DNA of 64,000 bases, taken from contig CM075101.1 in assembly GCA_037576195.1 (NCBI GenBank), positions 15,562,001-15,626,000 of the forward strand. The letters are read 5' to 3'. Positions 23,146 to 35,667 of this stretch are shown here, piece after piece. The notes under the pieces were generated by a model that saw nothing but the letters and a program-made list of their open reading frames with translations, did no database searches and had not been told where the DNA came from. The stretch is from Phytoseiulus persimilis. Its lineage: Eukaryota > Arthropoda > Arachnida > Mesostigmata > Phytoseiidae. Every line of letters starts with the position of its first letter. The stretch's first letter is position 1. A program made the translations under genes and the position numbers.

Positions 23146-26100
23146 CCCGGCTGGACTCATAGCTCGGTCGTGTGGCTTGATGAACACGTGTCGTCGTCGT
23201 GTAGACACTACGCAACCCTCGAGGAGGAGCCAGCTGGCGTCTGAGCCATCTTCCGCAACTCCGCTCTTTCCCGTCCAAAACGCATCCATCAAGAACACGC
23301 TTCTCAGCCCACCCGAAATCCGCTGGTGTTGCCGAAGATCATTGCTCAGCCAACCAGAAGCCCACGCAGCTGTCTCTCCCCCCGCTCCCCTCCCCATCAT
23401 GGTGCTCACGAAACGGACCTCTCCGATAAGCGATGGTGGCCGAAATGCTGCTTCTGATGCTCTATCTCGAGCAAATGACATGGAACCCGAGCAGGCCTAC
23501 CCCGGGTTCTCCAATCAAGTTTCCCACAGAGTCGGGCCCCTTCGGAATGCCATTGGATTTTGACTTGGTTTCCGGCTCATCAACAAGCGTTTTCAATCAG
23601 CTGCAACCTCCGTGCGATAAGTGCCAGTACCGACGACTCCGCACAATATAGGTCGAAGTGGGACACTTGGAGCAATCTGCTAGAATCAGGATCAGATTCG
23701 TAGGGACGAGAGTGGCCATCCATTTTGGGCTCATTGACTGCTCTGATCAATCAAAACTGATATCTACGAGTTCCGCGGGAGAGGGAGGCTATCTTACTCC
23801 TCTCGAGACATCGTGGTTTTCGATCACTCATTCCGGAACTAAGCGAAGTTTAGAAAAATGGTCTCTTTCAACCAGGACTTGAGTAACTAGTCACATTCGT
23901 GACCAGTTTCGGGACTAGCCAGGAGATGCGGCAAGTAGCTAACGTCAAGGCCTGCTGTAAATTCCTGCAACACGGATATGACGAGAAATAATCTCAATCC
24001 AAGAAAAACTCAAGGGTAGAACAACTTCCTCGGATGGAATGCGCAGGCCGACGTAGGATGAGCTCGATGCGAAGGAGGAGGAGGACAAAGAGATACGCTG
24101 ACGCGTAGCGTGTTCGTCGGCTGTGGAAGGGTTGGGTTCGGTGCTAGATGATGAGTGTCGTCGGAACATATGGCCTCGTCATTACCGTCGAACGCGTCAG
24201 TGAGAGCACATCATTCTCATTTTTCCTACTCGACTCCATGGCCATACTTCATCCTCCCACACGCAGCCGCTCGTCAATCTCGCGTAACTTCACACAAACT
24301 GGTCCGAGTTCTGTCGATCCGCTTCGTCTCGAGATGAGGAATCTGCTGAGGTGTGAGGGACTCCGCTGAGATGTGAGAGAGCCCTGAGAGCTTTTCCCTC
24401 TTCCTCGGAGAATATTCATCTCGTACATTTGTGACATGTCGCCCATAATGAGAAGTAATAGCTCTGCCTCAGCATTTTCATCATCGTTACGCTTTCGTTC
24501 ATTATGAACTCTCAATTCATTACTGTCGTTCTCTTTGATCGGTGACACTCCGACAATTCCGACCGATGCATCGAGCATCCTTGTACGACGGCTGTCTTGG
24601 CCTCCGGATATCAAGCTTGGCTCGGTACTCATTTAGTAATGTGCTGAAACGTTACCACTCGGCAGCTGTCGCTGTTAATCAGGCCCATCAGAAGTCAGCT
24701 TGAATCTTTTCAAGGCTCTGGAGGCTTGGAAAGGAACTGTACATGCATTCAGCACAAGGACGCCCAGTCCTCCCGCAAAGCCAGGTTTCCAGTAACTGGC
24801 CGTGAACGGTCGTTTCTCTCCCGCTTCAAAATTTCTTCGTCATTGAGTTTGACTCGAGCATGGCGAGTTCGATGCCATTGACGGTTCTATTTCCCTCTTA
24901 GTGCGCCAACCCTGGTTGCGTATGAGCTAAACAATAATCTATTGTGGATTCGAATTTAGGAGATTATATAGTTCCATATCGCATGCGGGTTGACGCCATG
25001 AAATAGCGGGCGATTTTTTTTGTGAGAGCGTCGTGGGTTCCTCCTCCCCTGGACACTCACCGCTGTCGAGCATTTGAGTCCATCGTAGAATTCTCATTCC
25101 GGTTCAGAGTGTTCTGTCGCAATTTCCGGTGATGCTAACGTTGCGAGCCTTTCTGCAACCTTTCTCTCAAGTCGACGATCGAGCGTGAAATTCGCGGAAA
25201 TCCAGACCATCAGAGAGGAGGATTCACGAAGCTTGAGGTTGATTAGGGACCAAGCGTCTGGAGACATTTCGAACGAATGCTAAATCACCAGAAGGAGCTC
25301 ATGGTCGTACCGCTGCGAGGTATCCGATATCATTCACTCCAGCGTTTCAGATTTTCGTTGAGGCTCTCGCCAAGAAGACCTGAGGATGTGATTAGGCTTT
25401 GTTAGACCAAGCCATGGGGAGCATCGGGAGGACCTCCTGACGAGCTTCTACAATATTTTCCAAATTCAGGGATACGAGCCAGCGTCTGGAGTTCGGGGCT
25501 GTGGCGGGAACCAGAAGGGCTTCCCGGAGAGCTAGATGCATTCGATGCGCGAGATAGAAATAGAGAGAGGGAGAGAGAGAGGGAAAGCTGACAATTCAGG
25601 TTTACCCTTCGATACCGGTTCTTCACGGAACGTCTTTTCATCATTTTGAAACATGTACTCAACAGCTCGAATCCCATCCTCCGAGGGGAGTTTCGAATCC
25701 TCGATGTGTCTGCCACGCTCCTAGAACCGTTTCGCGGCTGCACTGCTACTTGGCGCCGATTCCAGTGAATCGCTTCTCCCTCAGAAGGCGGAACTTACTC
25801 GATAAGGAAGCTACCCATAAACATACGTTTGCTTGTCAAGTTCCGACCGACAGCGTTCAAGTGTCAGATTACTGAATGGTTGGTCGAGTAGCTGGGCTGG
25901 TTGTCTGTCTAGCTGACTGACTGACTGGCTGACTCGCTTCACGGAGGGTGATTCATCAAGTTCGCGACGCTACGCTTCATAGGTTCCGCCGAACATCATC
26001 TTGTCAACGTGAAACGCAAAAGAACAGAGAATATGAGAGCCGCGACAAAAGAGAAGAGTCACAAAGTTAGAGACAGAGTGAGAGAGACCACGCTGCCTGT

Positions 26101-29100
26101 CTGCCGCTTTGCAGAGACAGACTATGCCGGCAGACTGGAAGCGACAAGCCTGAGGTGACGGACGGGCGAACAGCGAGGGACAGACGCATAGAAAGATCGG
26201 AAACCCCGAGTGAACAGACCGGCAGAGACATCGTCATCCGAGAAGCTACTTCCATCGAGACTCCGCCGTACCCACTGAACTCTGATCTCTGCTAGCTGGT
26301 GGTCAGTGGACTTGATTTTCTTTGCGTCGAACTTCGTGCAGCACGAAGGTTTCTCTCGAAACTCGGAAACTTGCGGTCGACTGATCCGTGCGTCCCGGTC
26401 GGGCCAAACGTGTGCGTCGAGCGTGGGGCTCGCAATGGTACCCCGCAACGGTGGTGTCAGGAACCGCACTCAATCGGGAGTCGTCGAGGGGACCAATGAG
26501 CTCAAGATTCTAACACATCTGGTTTCGCCAGAACTTCGACCTTATTGGGGACCGGGATTCCTCCAATAACCCCAACAACCAGGGCGGTTCCCTCGGGGCC
26601 TTACACCGCGGGCCCGAATTTCCGCAAGACTCGAGTCATGTCTCGTACTCCGGAAGGGCGCCCACCTGTCCGTCGCTGCTTTATCTACCTGCCTGAGCGC
26701 ATCTTGCAATTTTTCGCAATCATCCACGGCTGCTGCCTCGCTCCGGTTGAGCGCATCTGTCGGTGCATATCGTGGTCTTCCACATCGAGAACGATTCGTC
26801 AAAATATTCCCCTGGCTACCTGGCTGCATGTGTCTGTTCGTTTTCCGGCAACCAGACAAATAGACTGGTGTCTTCGCATCATCCGGCCTCAGCCTACAGC
26901 AACCAGAGCAGGTGCCGCAAAGGTTTATTGGAGAGCGACAACGTCGCGTCCTCGTCGTTGTTTATGAGGATGCTGATGAGCGAGCTCTCAGATGAGTCCA
27001 CGGACGCAGACATAAATGCATGAGAGCACGACCCAATCTTGCCAAATGTGCTTGATCGTAATCTCCGTACTCGATCGCACACACAGACACACCCCAAAGT
27101 ATACCTCTCACCTGTTAGTCGGGGAGACTCATATTTCTGTTTATTTCCCGTCGTAACTCGTCACGTGATCAGTGGCATCCCATTGCCGTATCGTCATCCG
27201 ATGGAAACAGTGTTTTCATTGCTTGAGTTCTGTGGGAATGGAGCAGGGGCAACGGATCGGGAGAGGAGCTCGTTTCCATCTCGTTCCATCTTCTCCGAGG
27301 GCGGGAAGCAGTCCTGGTAGATTCGCAGCGAGCTACATCGGAACGTTGGGGGACAGTTCATCTCTTTTTTCCAGGAAACGCTCCTCCGTCCCTCCGAACG
27401 ATCTCACTGTTTTCTTCCCCCTTCGTCTGTTTTTTCATCTCTCCGAGGAGGGAAAAGGGGAGCCAGAGGATGAACCCAAGCCAAATATTGAGCGGCGGCA
27501 GCCAGAGAAAAGACCGGAAACGTCACCGGATATAGTCCGGCTTCAAGTGCATCGTGCGAATTGAATTCCAGTTTCGTCACTAGATCGTTTGAATTGGCAA
27601 AGAGAAAAAGTAGAGAGAGGGAGAGAGAACACGAGCGGAACTCATCAAATGAAATTCTCGGAGATATCATGGGCGAACGGAATTCTCGGTGGACCGTCCG
27701 CGTGACACGTCGACCTTCATCCGGCCTTGGTTGAAAGGCACGAGTCGACAGATAAAGCTCTCGATCTCCCGAGAAGGTTAAGTTTGTTGACGCTCTCTGA
27801 TCCCAATGAAACGAAGTGACTTCTCCTCATTAGCGGTGTTCGGAGCTGAAAGGAAAATTGTCGTCATCTCGAGGAGCGGGAGGAACGGGAGGAGAATCGC
27901 TGCTAGGCGACCCAGCTGCAGCGTCCCCTGTTCCCCGAGCCTATTGTCAAGGTCGGATAGCGACCTTGAACGGAGGGTGAACACGTTGAAACTATTCGGC
28001 CTAATGACAAGCCGGCGAACGCTGATTACGATTCTGGCGGCGTTAATGAGCTGTTAATTGAGATCGCAGCATCGGCCGTGGTCGAAGGCATGGGCATGTT
28101 TTGCCGCTGCAAACATTCACGGAATCAAACTCTCCCGGCCCGAAACGATGACTGACAGTAAGGCTGCAGTCTCTACCCGAAACCGCATATGAAATCACTC
28201 CAGGAATCACTCCCTCACTCCTCAATAGGCAGATTGCTGGTGTCAGGGCGAATCTATAAAGCATGCACGAGCGTGCGTTCCCATGACAGGAGTTGAGCTC
28301 ATCAGGCGCGTCCCACCCAGCCATGTTTGCGTACATCTTCCACATACATGGAGCTCATCAACTTCAAACCAGATGACTGCACGAACGTATCTCGATTTCA
28401 AAAGGTTGGGAATTCAGATCCATGAGTAGAACGAATCATCATTTCCCGACGAGGAAGATCTTCGAGTGTGGTCGGAGGCTCTCAATGTCTTGCGAAAGGA
28501 GGTCCTGCTGACAAGTAAGAGTCGGAGAAGTTGACCACTACTCATCCTCCGGCGGAACTCTCCGGCGTCCCATTGGACGGGGAAACCTAGGATCGGCTGC
28601 TTTGCGGGATCCATTTCAAGGAGAAGAAATACGTCGTATCACCTAAATAAGCGACGTTGATCACATGCATGTACCATGCAATCTCAGTCATGTACTCCAT
28701 GTGTACCGACCAAACACTCATCACTTCCGAGCACAGCCGAATTCAAGAAACGGAAATCATGGGCTAGAACCCCTACGATGGTTATTCACGTGATGCCTCT
28801 GAGTAATGAGCCAGACGAGTGAACTCAATGCAGAAGTTTCATTCTCGCCCCATTAGAATCTCAGCTCCGATTCGAATTAGAATTCTAACGACTCTGTCTG
28901 ACACGCACCGATGGCGACATTTTTTATCAGGGAGGGCTCGTCGTCAGAACAGATGGCCTCGTCCGGTTCTCTTGAAACTTTTTCCAAGATATGAACGAGG
29001 CCCTCGGTGTTTAACATCTGCAGTTCGCTCTAATATAACGACGCGCCTCGCATGATTCCGTTCTCGATACGGTGGTCGCTGAGACAAGGGCAGCACGGGA

Positions 29101-31828
29101 ACCTCTCCGGTTACAGCATCTCCCATCGGCCGTTATCATCGGGCTCAATAGTTACGCTTCTACGTCCCATGGATAAAGATTCATCAACACAACAGAGTCC
29201 TCAACAGAAGGATCTCCTGTGAATTGATCCCAAGGACAAACTGTGTATTGATTGCGGCCAATCGCCTTATGCGATTACGGTAGAAGTTTGCGATGAGGAG
29301 CAGGAGGAGAGGAGGGATTCCGTTACCACTGATCCTCACCACTTACTTCAGTGGTCCTGTACGACATGGTGGGGTCCTGTGCAACCACTCTCTCAGCTAC
29401 TGCTCAGGAGAGGATGAGGACTAGATGGGCGAGGAATCCGCGATGCGGATGAAACCGCCTGTACATCTTTGCGATGGCACAGGCCTGCCCGGACGAATTC
29501 ACGCATACGCGCCATGAATACGTCCTTGGAGGCGGCCGTCAGGGTCGAACGAACCAGTCAATCGGAAACACCGTCGAGACACATCTCTCCGAAGTTGAAA
29601 TATGATATGGATTGCTCCTACTGTTGCGTCTGACACGTTCTTCGCTCGACTCTCTCCTCGGCTGTGAACGGGAACGTCTGAAGCTCGATACGGCTCTGAA
29701 GTCCGACGATTCGATTGAATAACACGCTAGCAAACCCGAATACATCCCTCGTGAGCTTTCTCTTGTTTTGCGTCGACGTTCCTCCAACTGCTAATTGAGT
29801 CGGCTTCGTCGGTGTTGATTGATGTTGGTTTTTTTCCTATCCTCAACGAACCGCGTCAGGGTTCCGACCGGAAGGATTGGGAGGGAAAAGAGAATACGAG
29901 GAGAGGCGAGTCCTCTGGGCGCGCCCGACTCGATGCGCCATCGCATCGTGATAGGTGTGAGAATTGGAATGGCGTGCTCGGGTCAGGAGAGACTTCGACG
30001 GATGAGCAGGGAATGAATTTATGTGCTCCACAGACCCGTAACGGAAGAAGAACGTTGGAGAATATCCCCTCTCCTCCAGAATGTCTGCGCGCGCCTTCAT
30101 AAGTGGTGGCAGAGAAGGCTTGCGGCAGAGAACAGAAGGGGTGACGAACCGGGTGAAGTGAAGCCTGCGAGGTCAGGAGATCAGGCAAGGGAAAGACTCT
30201 TTCGTTGGTCGAGTCACTCGAACGCGCAGCCACCCAACCACTCATTCACTCGCACTTGTTGAAAGGAGTCTTCCTCATTGTAATGAAGAGAGGGCCAAGA
30301 ACGAAAAATGCCTCCAAGCGACGGAAGACGGAGTTCTTGCGTTCTGCGGCTCTTAAATTGCTCGAGACGGGCCGGCGAGGAAGAGCCACAATGGCTCTGG
30401 ATGTTTGCCAATTGCAGACGCAATCGCTACGTAAACGGATCCACTTACATTCAGTCAACAGGGACAACTGTTGCTCTGGAGGCCTCTTCATGCATAACAA
30501 CAATATTGATACTCACGCCTCAGCCGGCGTGAAAGGTAGTCGACGTACGGGTAAGCATGAGCCTAGCGAACCACGCCGGTCTCGATGGGGCCCGCAAACA
30601 ACGGGAATCTTGCGGTCAGAATTATTCAGTGAAAAGCAAGATGGACGCTTCCGTTGGTCGCAAGGTGAGAGTGAACCAAGATGGCGGGGAAAAATTCCTC
30701 CTTCGCCAATTGACGCTCGAATACCGTTGCCATAAAAACCGTTACACCCCGGACCTGAATAGGCGAGTTAATGCTCGGCGACTCTCGGTGGATCTCGAAT
30801 TTTCGAAGAATCGGTTCGTTGCGCCGCTGCCACCGAATCAGCAGATCTGAATTCTGAACCTCTCAATGGGAACCAAGGCTCTGGAGTTTTGTGAAGAGCA
30901 GCAACTCTCGTGAACAGAACTGGTGTTCCGTGGGAAGCCTCGGTCCCTTCCGACAGAAGATAAAACTTCAATCCTGCTCAAGGATGTGGCTGTTTTTCGG
31001 TGTGTTGTACGCCGCGAAAAATAAGCTCTGTGAGTGGGGCAGGGATGCGTGTTTGGTCTATTGCTCTTAGCGTCAGACGAGCCGCGGAAAGTCTCTGCCG
31101 ACTGAGAGAGTGGCCAGGTGCGACTACTCGGTGAGTGGCTAGACATGAGGGAACAACGGGGAGAAGAACAAGAAAAGAGGAGCAAAAACAGCATGATAGA
31201 AGAGGGGCGCGGGGAGTTTTGGCTTTTCTCGTCTGTTCGGCTGCCGTCTTCGGTCTCGTCTTAGCTCCTGTCTCCGGCCTCCTCCTTTGCAGGATCTGAA
31301 GTGGAACTGGAGGGCGACGGAATAAGGCCCAAACACGACAAGGACCCTCCAGCTAGCTCAGTGAGTGGCCCTGCGGCCGCCGCCCGTTGCTTGGCAGCGG
31401 GATTGGCCAAATCCTCGAAAAATAACACTTAGCAGTGCCCCCTTTGGAAGCCACGACTCCAGACTCGGAGTCTTACCTCCCGAACCATCTATCAATCGCC
31501 GCCTCCTTTCTCCACCGACCCATCACTCTGTACATCTGGCTGGCCATCCATTCATTCATTCCAGCTCCACGGTTGGGAGCTCACCTGGCTGCCGCAGACC
31601 ATCCCTCCAGTGGTTTGGTCGACTTTCCCACCGATGCTTCCTCCCAGGTGACGCGGAATAGCAATCCAGAGTTTTCTCGTTATAACCGCTCAAAGGCGAC
31701 TTATGCACAGCCTACAATGGCCAAATGGTAACTTTCCTCCACCCGTGCCCCTCCAACTCCCGTTGACCGGAACGGTCGGAATATTGGGTGAGAAATTCTC
31801 CCAAATCCTGTCTCCAATGACCGAACTT
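23146..31828. other. Gene-poor stretch
   Basis: Only scattered chance-length frames are present. 26763-27023 (+) has G/C-rich third positions (VVFHIENDSSKYSPGYLAAC; ELSDESTDADINA at the end), but the other strand is equally open. 30205-30735 (+) is long but Arg/Ser-rich. The stretch 24640-25380 contains no notable open frame, repeat or RNA signature. Confidence 0.5.
25556..25589. repeat. GA-rich simple repeat
   Basis: AGAAATAGAGAGAGGGAGAG followed by more GA units. A similar GA stretch occurs at about 27606-27626. Confidence 0.8.
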
Positions 31829-32014
31829 TCAACACATTCGAAGAGCGTCGTTCAAACCCTCGGAGCGGACGCGGAAATTGAAACGTCTGAGTCTATACTC
31901 GAGGTTGTTTGAGTTCCTCTGACACTGGGGATACTGCGTCGAAATTGCTACGGGTCCAGCGAAATCGTCATGACTCGGTGTAGCCGTCGCAGTTTCGCTC
32001 GATAGCCGGTTGCG

Positions 32015-32022
32015 CACAGAAG
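32015..32022. repeat. Left target-site duplication of the hAT element
   Basis: CACAGAAG lies immediately before the first base of the element (CAGTGGCG) and is repeated exactly after its last base. Eight bases is the length made by hAT transposases. Confidence 0.88.
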
Positions 32023-33643
32023 CAGTGGCGTAGCTAGCGTTGAAGAGGGGGGGTCGCGGCCCGCACCGGGCGTCGCATCTTATTCTCGTTTCTGGCTTTC
32101 TCATTCGGAAGCTCTAGTTGATTGGGACGAAAATGCGAGACGTTCAGCGGAACTTCTTCGCGATATATGTCGAGCTCAGCTCGCTTGGAGCCCGTGTGAG
32201 CTATCGCAAAAGTAAGGATGGTAAACTGAAGGGAACTCGATTACCTGTGCCGAACCGATAAACTACAGAAGGAGATTTTATGGGAAAACGACGCGGGCCA
32301 AGCGGAGCTCATTTCACTCAATGCATCGACTCATTTCAACTCATGTAATATCTACCACGTGATATCAGTGAGCGGGAACAAAGGGAGAGTTGCATTCGGA
32401 CCAAGAACGTCAAATTTCGCCAAATACTTGACGATCTATGTAAGCGACACAGCAACTTCATCAATTGACATTCATCCCCTCATTACGCTTCATGAAAATC
32501 TTCCCTCGTTGCGATCTCGAACAAGAGACACATTCTTCAAACGTAGGCGAAGCCTCCAAAATCTTCCTTCCGGTACCGTGCTTTGATCATAGGGTTATTT
32601 GAAAACATTGGCACCCCAGTGTTGCGGAAGTGACGCTAGGAAGCTGAGAGAAGTTCCCTACATGTCCAACGATGCAGAATGAGATAATCGCTCACTTAGG
32701 AAACCGGATTTGGGGAAAACCCTCGATTCAGGCGGGGGACGCAAAATATTTTTGAATCGCCTTTGACATCACGCTAGACGTGTTGCATGACGATCAGATG
32801 CAGATACTGCGCTGCGTGAAAGTCGATGGATCCCATATCAGTGCGGTCGGATCTTCCGCTCATTTCATTGGAGTGGAGATGGGACTGCGACCGATATGAA
32901 GTTCGCCCCGAAACACTGGCCATGGAGAACACGACACAGCGACTTCTCGAAGCATGGGAACTCAACAAAAAAAAGATGCACTGCGCATGCTCGCGACTGG
33001 ATTGAAAGGCTGATTTGTAAATAAACGAATCATATCCAATCAACCACGGACCATAAAAGATAGAATCTGATAGTGTCAATAAACTAGCAAAAGTTCATAG
33101 TAGTCCGGAAAAGGCTTGGAAAGAATTTTCCGACGTTGTTCAACGCCGGGAAGGGATGGAATTGTCGGAAGGAGTCTGCTTGAGCCCCTGCAGTACATAA
33201 AGAACTACAGGCTCGATATTTGTGTAGCTGACCTGGTCGTTTGCTCGCAAATATCCTTGGCGATAAGCTCTGCTAGCCATGAGGGAATTTTTCCAAAGTT
33301 CAAGCTTGTCAAGTCCGACCTACGCTCGATTATGAGTGAGTTGCGTTCGTGAAGTTTCGCGATCTTCTCCACGAGCTGTCAAGTGGCCTCGACATAAAAG
33401 AAGCGATACATGAATTCGCAATCGTCAGAGCCCCGAGGATCGGACTCTAAGGTACACCAGGGAGACTGCAAATGAAATAATACACTCTCAACGCTCCGTT
33501 CCAACGTTCTGGCATGTTTCTTTCATATTCGGCCGCACGAGGTCATGCAAAATAGTTTTTTGAGTTCCCTGAGCGTGAAGAGGCGGAATCCTCGGAATCT
33601 CCGAGGTCCGCCCCGGGCGGCACTTCGCCCAGCTACGCCCCTG
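32023..33643 (+). mobile_element. hAT-superfamily DNA transposon, decayed
   Basis: The element is 1,621 bases long. Its left end begins CAGTGGCGTAGCTA and its right end, read inward on the other strand, begins CAGGGGCGTAGCTG, so the terminal inverted repeats match at 12 of 14 positions. It is flanked by an exact 8-base direct repeat, CACAGAAG, and an 8-base duplication is diagnostic of hAT insertion. Inside are transposase remnants on the plus strand ending with the hAT C-terminal dimerisation region. It is shorter than an intact autonomous hAT element (usually 2.5-5 kb), and the frame is interrupted, so it is no longer autonomous. The perfect target duplication suggests a moderately recent insertion. 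It lies about 3 kb from the VPV-repeat gene. Confidence 0.9.
32755..33450 (+). pseudogene. Broken hAT transposase (ZMYM/TTF-type)
   Basis: Two conserved regions of hAT transposases can be read. At about 32761-32835 a frame gives ITLDVLHDDQMQILRCVKVDG-like residues, matching the region of the catalytic core where family members have D-x-S followed by EQ or DQM and a run like LRYVD. At 33116-33351 a frame gives a dimerisation domain ending FPKFKLVKSDLRSIMSELR, where intact proteins have S-F-S-K-L-K-L-I-K. The frame then shifts by one, and the C-terminus continues as DLLHELSSGLDIKEAIHEFA to the stop at 33448-33450. At least one frameshift separates these parts and the N-terminus is missing or unrecognisable, so no active enzyme is made. 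The tail with DIKEAIHEFA followed by RAPR resembles hAT proteins that carry TTF or MYM-type zinc fingers; no finger is visible here. Confidence 0.8.
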
Positions 33644-33651
33644 CACAGAAG
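33644..33651. repeat. Right target-site duplication of the hAT element
   Basis: CACAGAAG directly follows the right terminal inverted repeat (ending CTACGCCCCTG) and is identical to the left copy at 32015-32022. Confidence 0.88.
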
Positions 33652-34168
33652 ACAAGTTCTCCGATGAATCAGGGAGAATGTGCGGTCCTGCAATGACGAC
33701 ACGATCCCCATCCATCTCCAGAATAATCCACTGGCAAGGCTGGACTTCTCCTCCTGCCACTTCGCCTCCATAACGAGGACGTCTCAATTTTCATGAGAGT
33801 TCTCCGCTGACACTCCAAGCTTGTTTTGTTCTCGCATTCCAACGGCAGGGTTCTCCAGGATGATTTTCCTCTGGAAGTCGAGATTCCGAATCCGAATGGA
33901 GATCCCGGGAATGCTTGCGAATTCTACACGATTCCTTTTCCCTCCTGTATAACGATCGATTTGTGGTCGCGTCCTCTTTGAAATCATCGGTGCAGTCTGA
34001 GTAACGGAATGTGCTCGATTTCAAATCATCGATTCTAGTTTTAGGGGATCGAAACGCCTCGGGTTCATTCCTGAAGGATTGTTGCCCAGCTGGGTCGATA
34101 AATCAAATCGATTGATCCGCGATGGAATCAAATGCGGTGGAATCCATTCAATGCCGAGGCAACTGGGC

Positions 34169-34260
34169 CGTGGCTCGATGGCTGAGTGGAGTCCTGTCGG
34201 AGCAGGATCTTCTCCATTTTGGAACAGGCGCTCGTGTCCCGGGATGGCGGCATGTGATCC
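34169..34260 (+). other. tRNA-like (possibly SINE-derived) fragment
   Basis: GGCTCGATGGCTGAGTGG matches a class II tRNA A box, and about 50 bases on, GCGCTCGTGTCCCGGGATGG resembles a degenerate B box (GGTTCGAATCC). No acceptor stem pairs, so it is not a functional tRNA gene. It may be an old tRNA-derived repeat, of which I see one copy. Confidence 0.2.
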
Positions 34261-34733
34261 AACCAACTCAGAAGCACCACCCCCGGACGGTTGTCGCTCT
34301 TGCGGGAACGCGGGCTTCGAGCCTCCGATGGGTTTGATGCAGGCTTGGAAATCGAAAGAACTCAGCCGTTTTCAGCCGCAGCATCAGAGTGGTGCCGACC
34401 AACACCGAGTTCGAGGCGTTCTCGCGAAATGATCTCGGCTACTCCTCAAACGGCACAAAAGGCGTGCGGTTGGTGAAGTAATCGCTTTCGTCGACTTTCC
34501 GCGGGAGCTTGGACCTTGGTTAGTTTGATCACTATCCTCACCGTTGGCCTAATGACGCGTATAGAGCTCATGCTTGGTCGAAACGTTAGCGACTGAGGCC
34601 TTCCGTCTTCCTCAAGTGTCCGGACGTCCATCAGCCTTGCTTCCTCCCACGCATAGTGCTGCGCGTCCTGTAGTGGTTGCGAGGTTGGTACAGAGCCGCG
34701 AGAGAACAGAGCAGCGAGATCCGAAACTTCGCT

Positions 34734-34976
34734 ATGGAACTATTCCTGGATAAATTGGTTCGGAGAATAGGTGGCTCATCCTCGAGCTCCTTGCACTGGA
34801 AGTCCCGGTCGAGTGGCTGCTCTGTGCGAGTCAAACTCGGCGCTATCTATGCAATTGAGGCATGCATTCAACGGAGCATACACGAACTCCTTGAGCGTCA
34901 AGGAGGGGCACCGCCTGTGAGTTCAATTGAATCCGGGACGGATTCCGAGGCCAGGAGGGAATTCCGCGCCGCGTAG
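34734..34976 (+). CDS. Candidate 80-residue open frame, strand uncertain
   Basis: ATG at 34734 starts MELFLDKLVRRIGGSSSSSL and the frame runs to a TAG at 34976, with charged helical-looking segments (IYAIEACIQRSIHELLERQ). CCT|GTGAGT at about 34919 is a possible donor. The opposite strand is also open (34834-34631; charged, with KELEDEPPILRTNLSRN), preceded by an acceptor-like CTCGCACAG, so which strand codes cannot be settled by eye. No family recognised. Confidence 0.22.
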   Translation: MELFLDKLVRRIGGSSSSSLHWKSRSSGCSVRVKLGAIYAIEACIQRSIHELLERQGGAPPVSSIESGTDSEARREFRAA

Positions 34977-35406
34977 CAGGGTGCCCCCGCGCAAGCGCGT
35001 CATATTCGTTGGTGTAGATATTGAAAACTCGTCGGTAGAGTTCGTCATCAGGGTCCCTCTCAATCTCTGAGTATTCCGAGTGCGGGCGTCAGGCCTCTCG
35101 GGGGAAATATGCCATCTTTGCCAAGCGGGACCCGGCGACACATCGTCTTCGGTCGCCATCTCGCTGCGTCAACAGCAGCCATGGCAACACCAGCATCAGC
35201 TGCAGCAGAGGCAACAGCCGAAGCCCTCCGACGCTGGCCAAAACGAAGCCCAAATAGCCTGTGAACTCTAAACAAGTGGAAATATGGATGCACGTCGTCG
35301 TTCGATGCAGCGGCTGCGATGGCTGCAGTGGAGTGTTAGCCATCGACCGAAATTACATGGAACCGCGACGAAGGGTCGGCTAATGGTCTGTCTACGACGA
35401 ATCTGC

Positions 35407-35667
35407 TTATGGCAAGCGAACGGAAAGCCTCCATTTGAGGGGCACGCTTCTCACACAGTTCACTGGGCAACGCTGTAACAGGCCTATTGGTTCGCCGCCT
35501 CCTCGTAGGCATTCCTCGGCTGATAGCTTACTTACCCGTCCGCCCAAACCGCTTGCTTGCCTAAGATGCGGGTCGACACACTTGACTCTCGCTAAACGTC
35601 GAGAAAGCCGGGAGACCTCACCAGGCCATCGACTTTTCCATTCAGGATGCTCCCAACCGGAACTCAC
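35407..35667 (-). CDS. Candidate terminal exons with a 63-base intron
   Basis: A frame open from about 35673 (SSGWEHPEWKSRWPGEVSRL) reaches CGG|GTAAGT at 35536/35535. A 63-base intron ending GGCCTGTTACAG (excellent acceptor) leads in phase to a last exon, 35472-35407, 21 residues and TAA. Both splice signals are near-consensus. No in-frame ATG exists, so an upstream exon is needed. The product is basic and unrecognised. Confidence 0.3.
   Translation of the reverse strand: MSSGWEHPEWKSRWPGEVSRLSRRLARVKCVDPHLRQASGLGGRVSKLSAEECLRGGGEPIGLLQRCPVNCVRSVPLKWRLSVRLP

Larger units (their letters stand above)
31829..33799 (-). pseudogene. Open frame interrupted by the hAT insertion
   Basis: On the minus strand an open frame runs from about 33799 down to the right target duplication and resumes beyond the left duplication, 32022 down to a TGA at 31829. 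Without the transposon and one duplication the two flanks are contiguous and in the same frame, about 109 codons. The first flank reads as a compact domain-like stretch (WIILEMDGDRVVIAGPHILP). The second has N-R-L-S-S-E-T and later STQYPQCQ. The added DNA (1,629 bases) is a multiple of three. No ATG opens the frame, so it would be an internal exon. I do not recognise the product, and chance agreement of frames is one in three, so a host exon broken by the transposon is only suggested. Confidence 0.25.
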
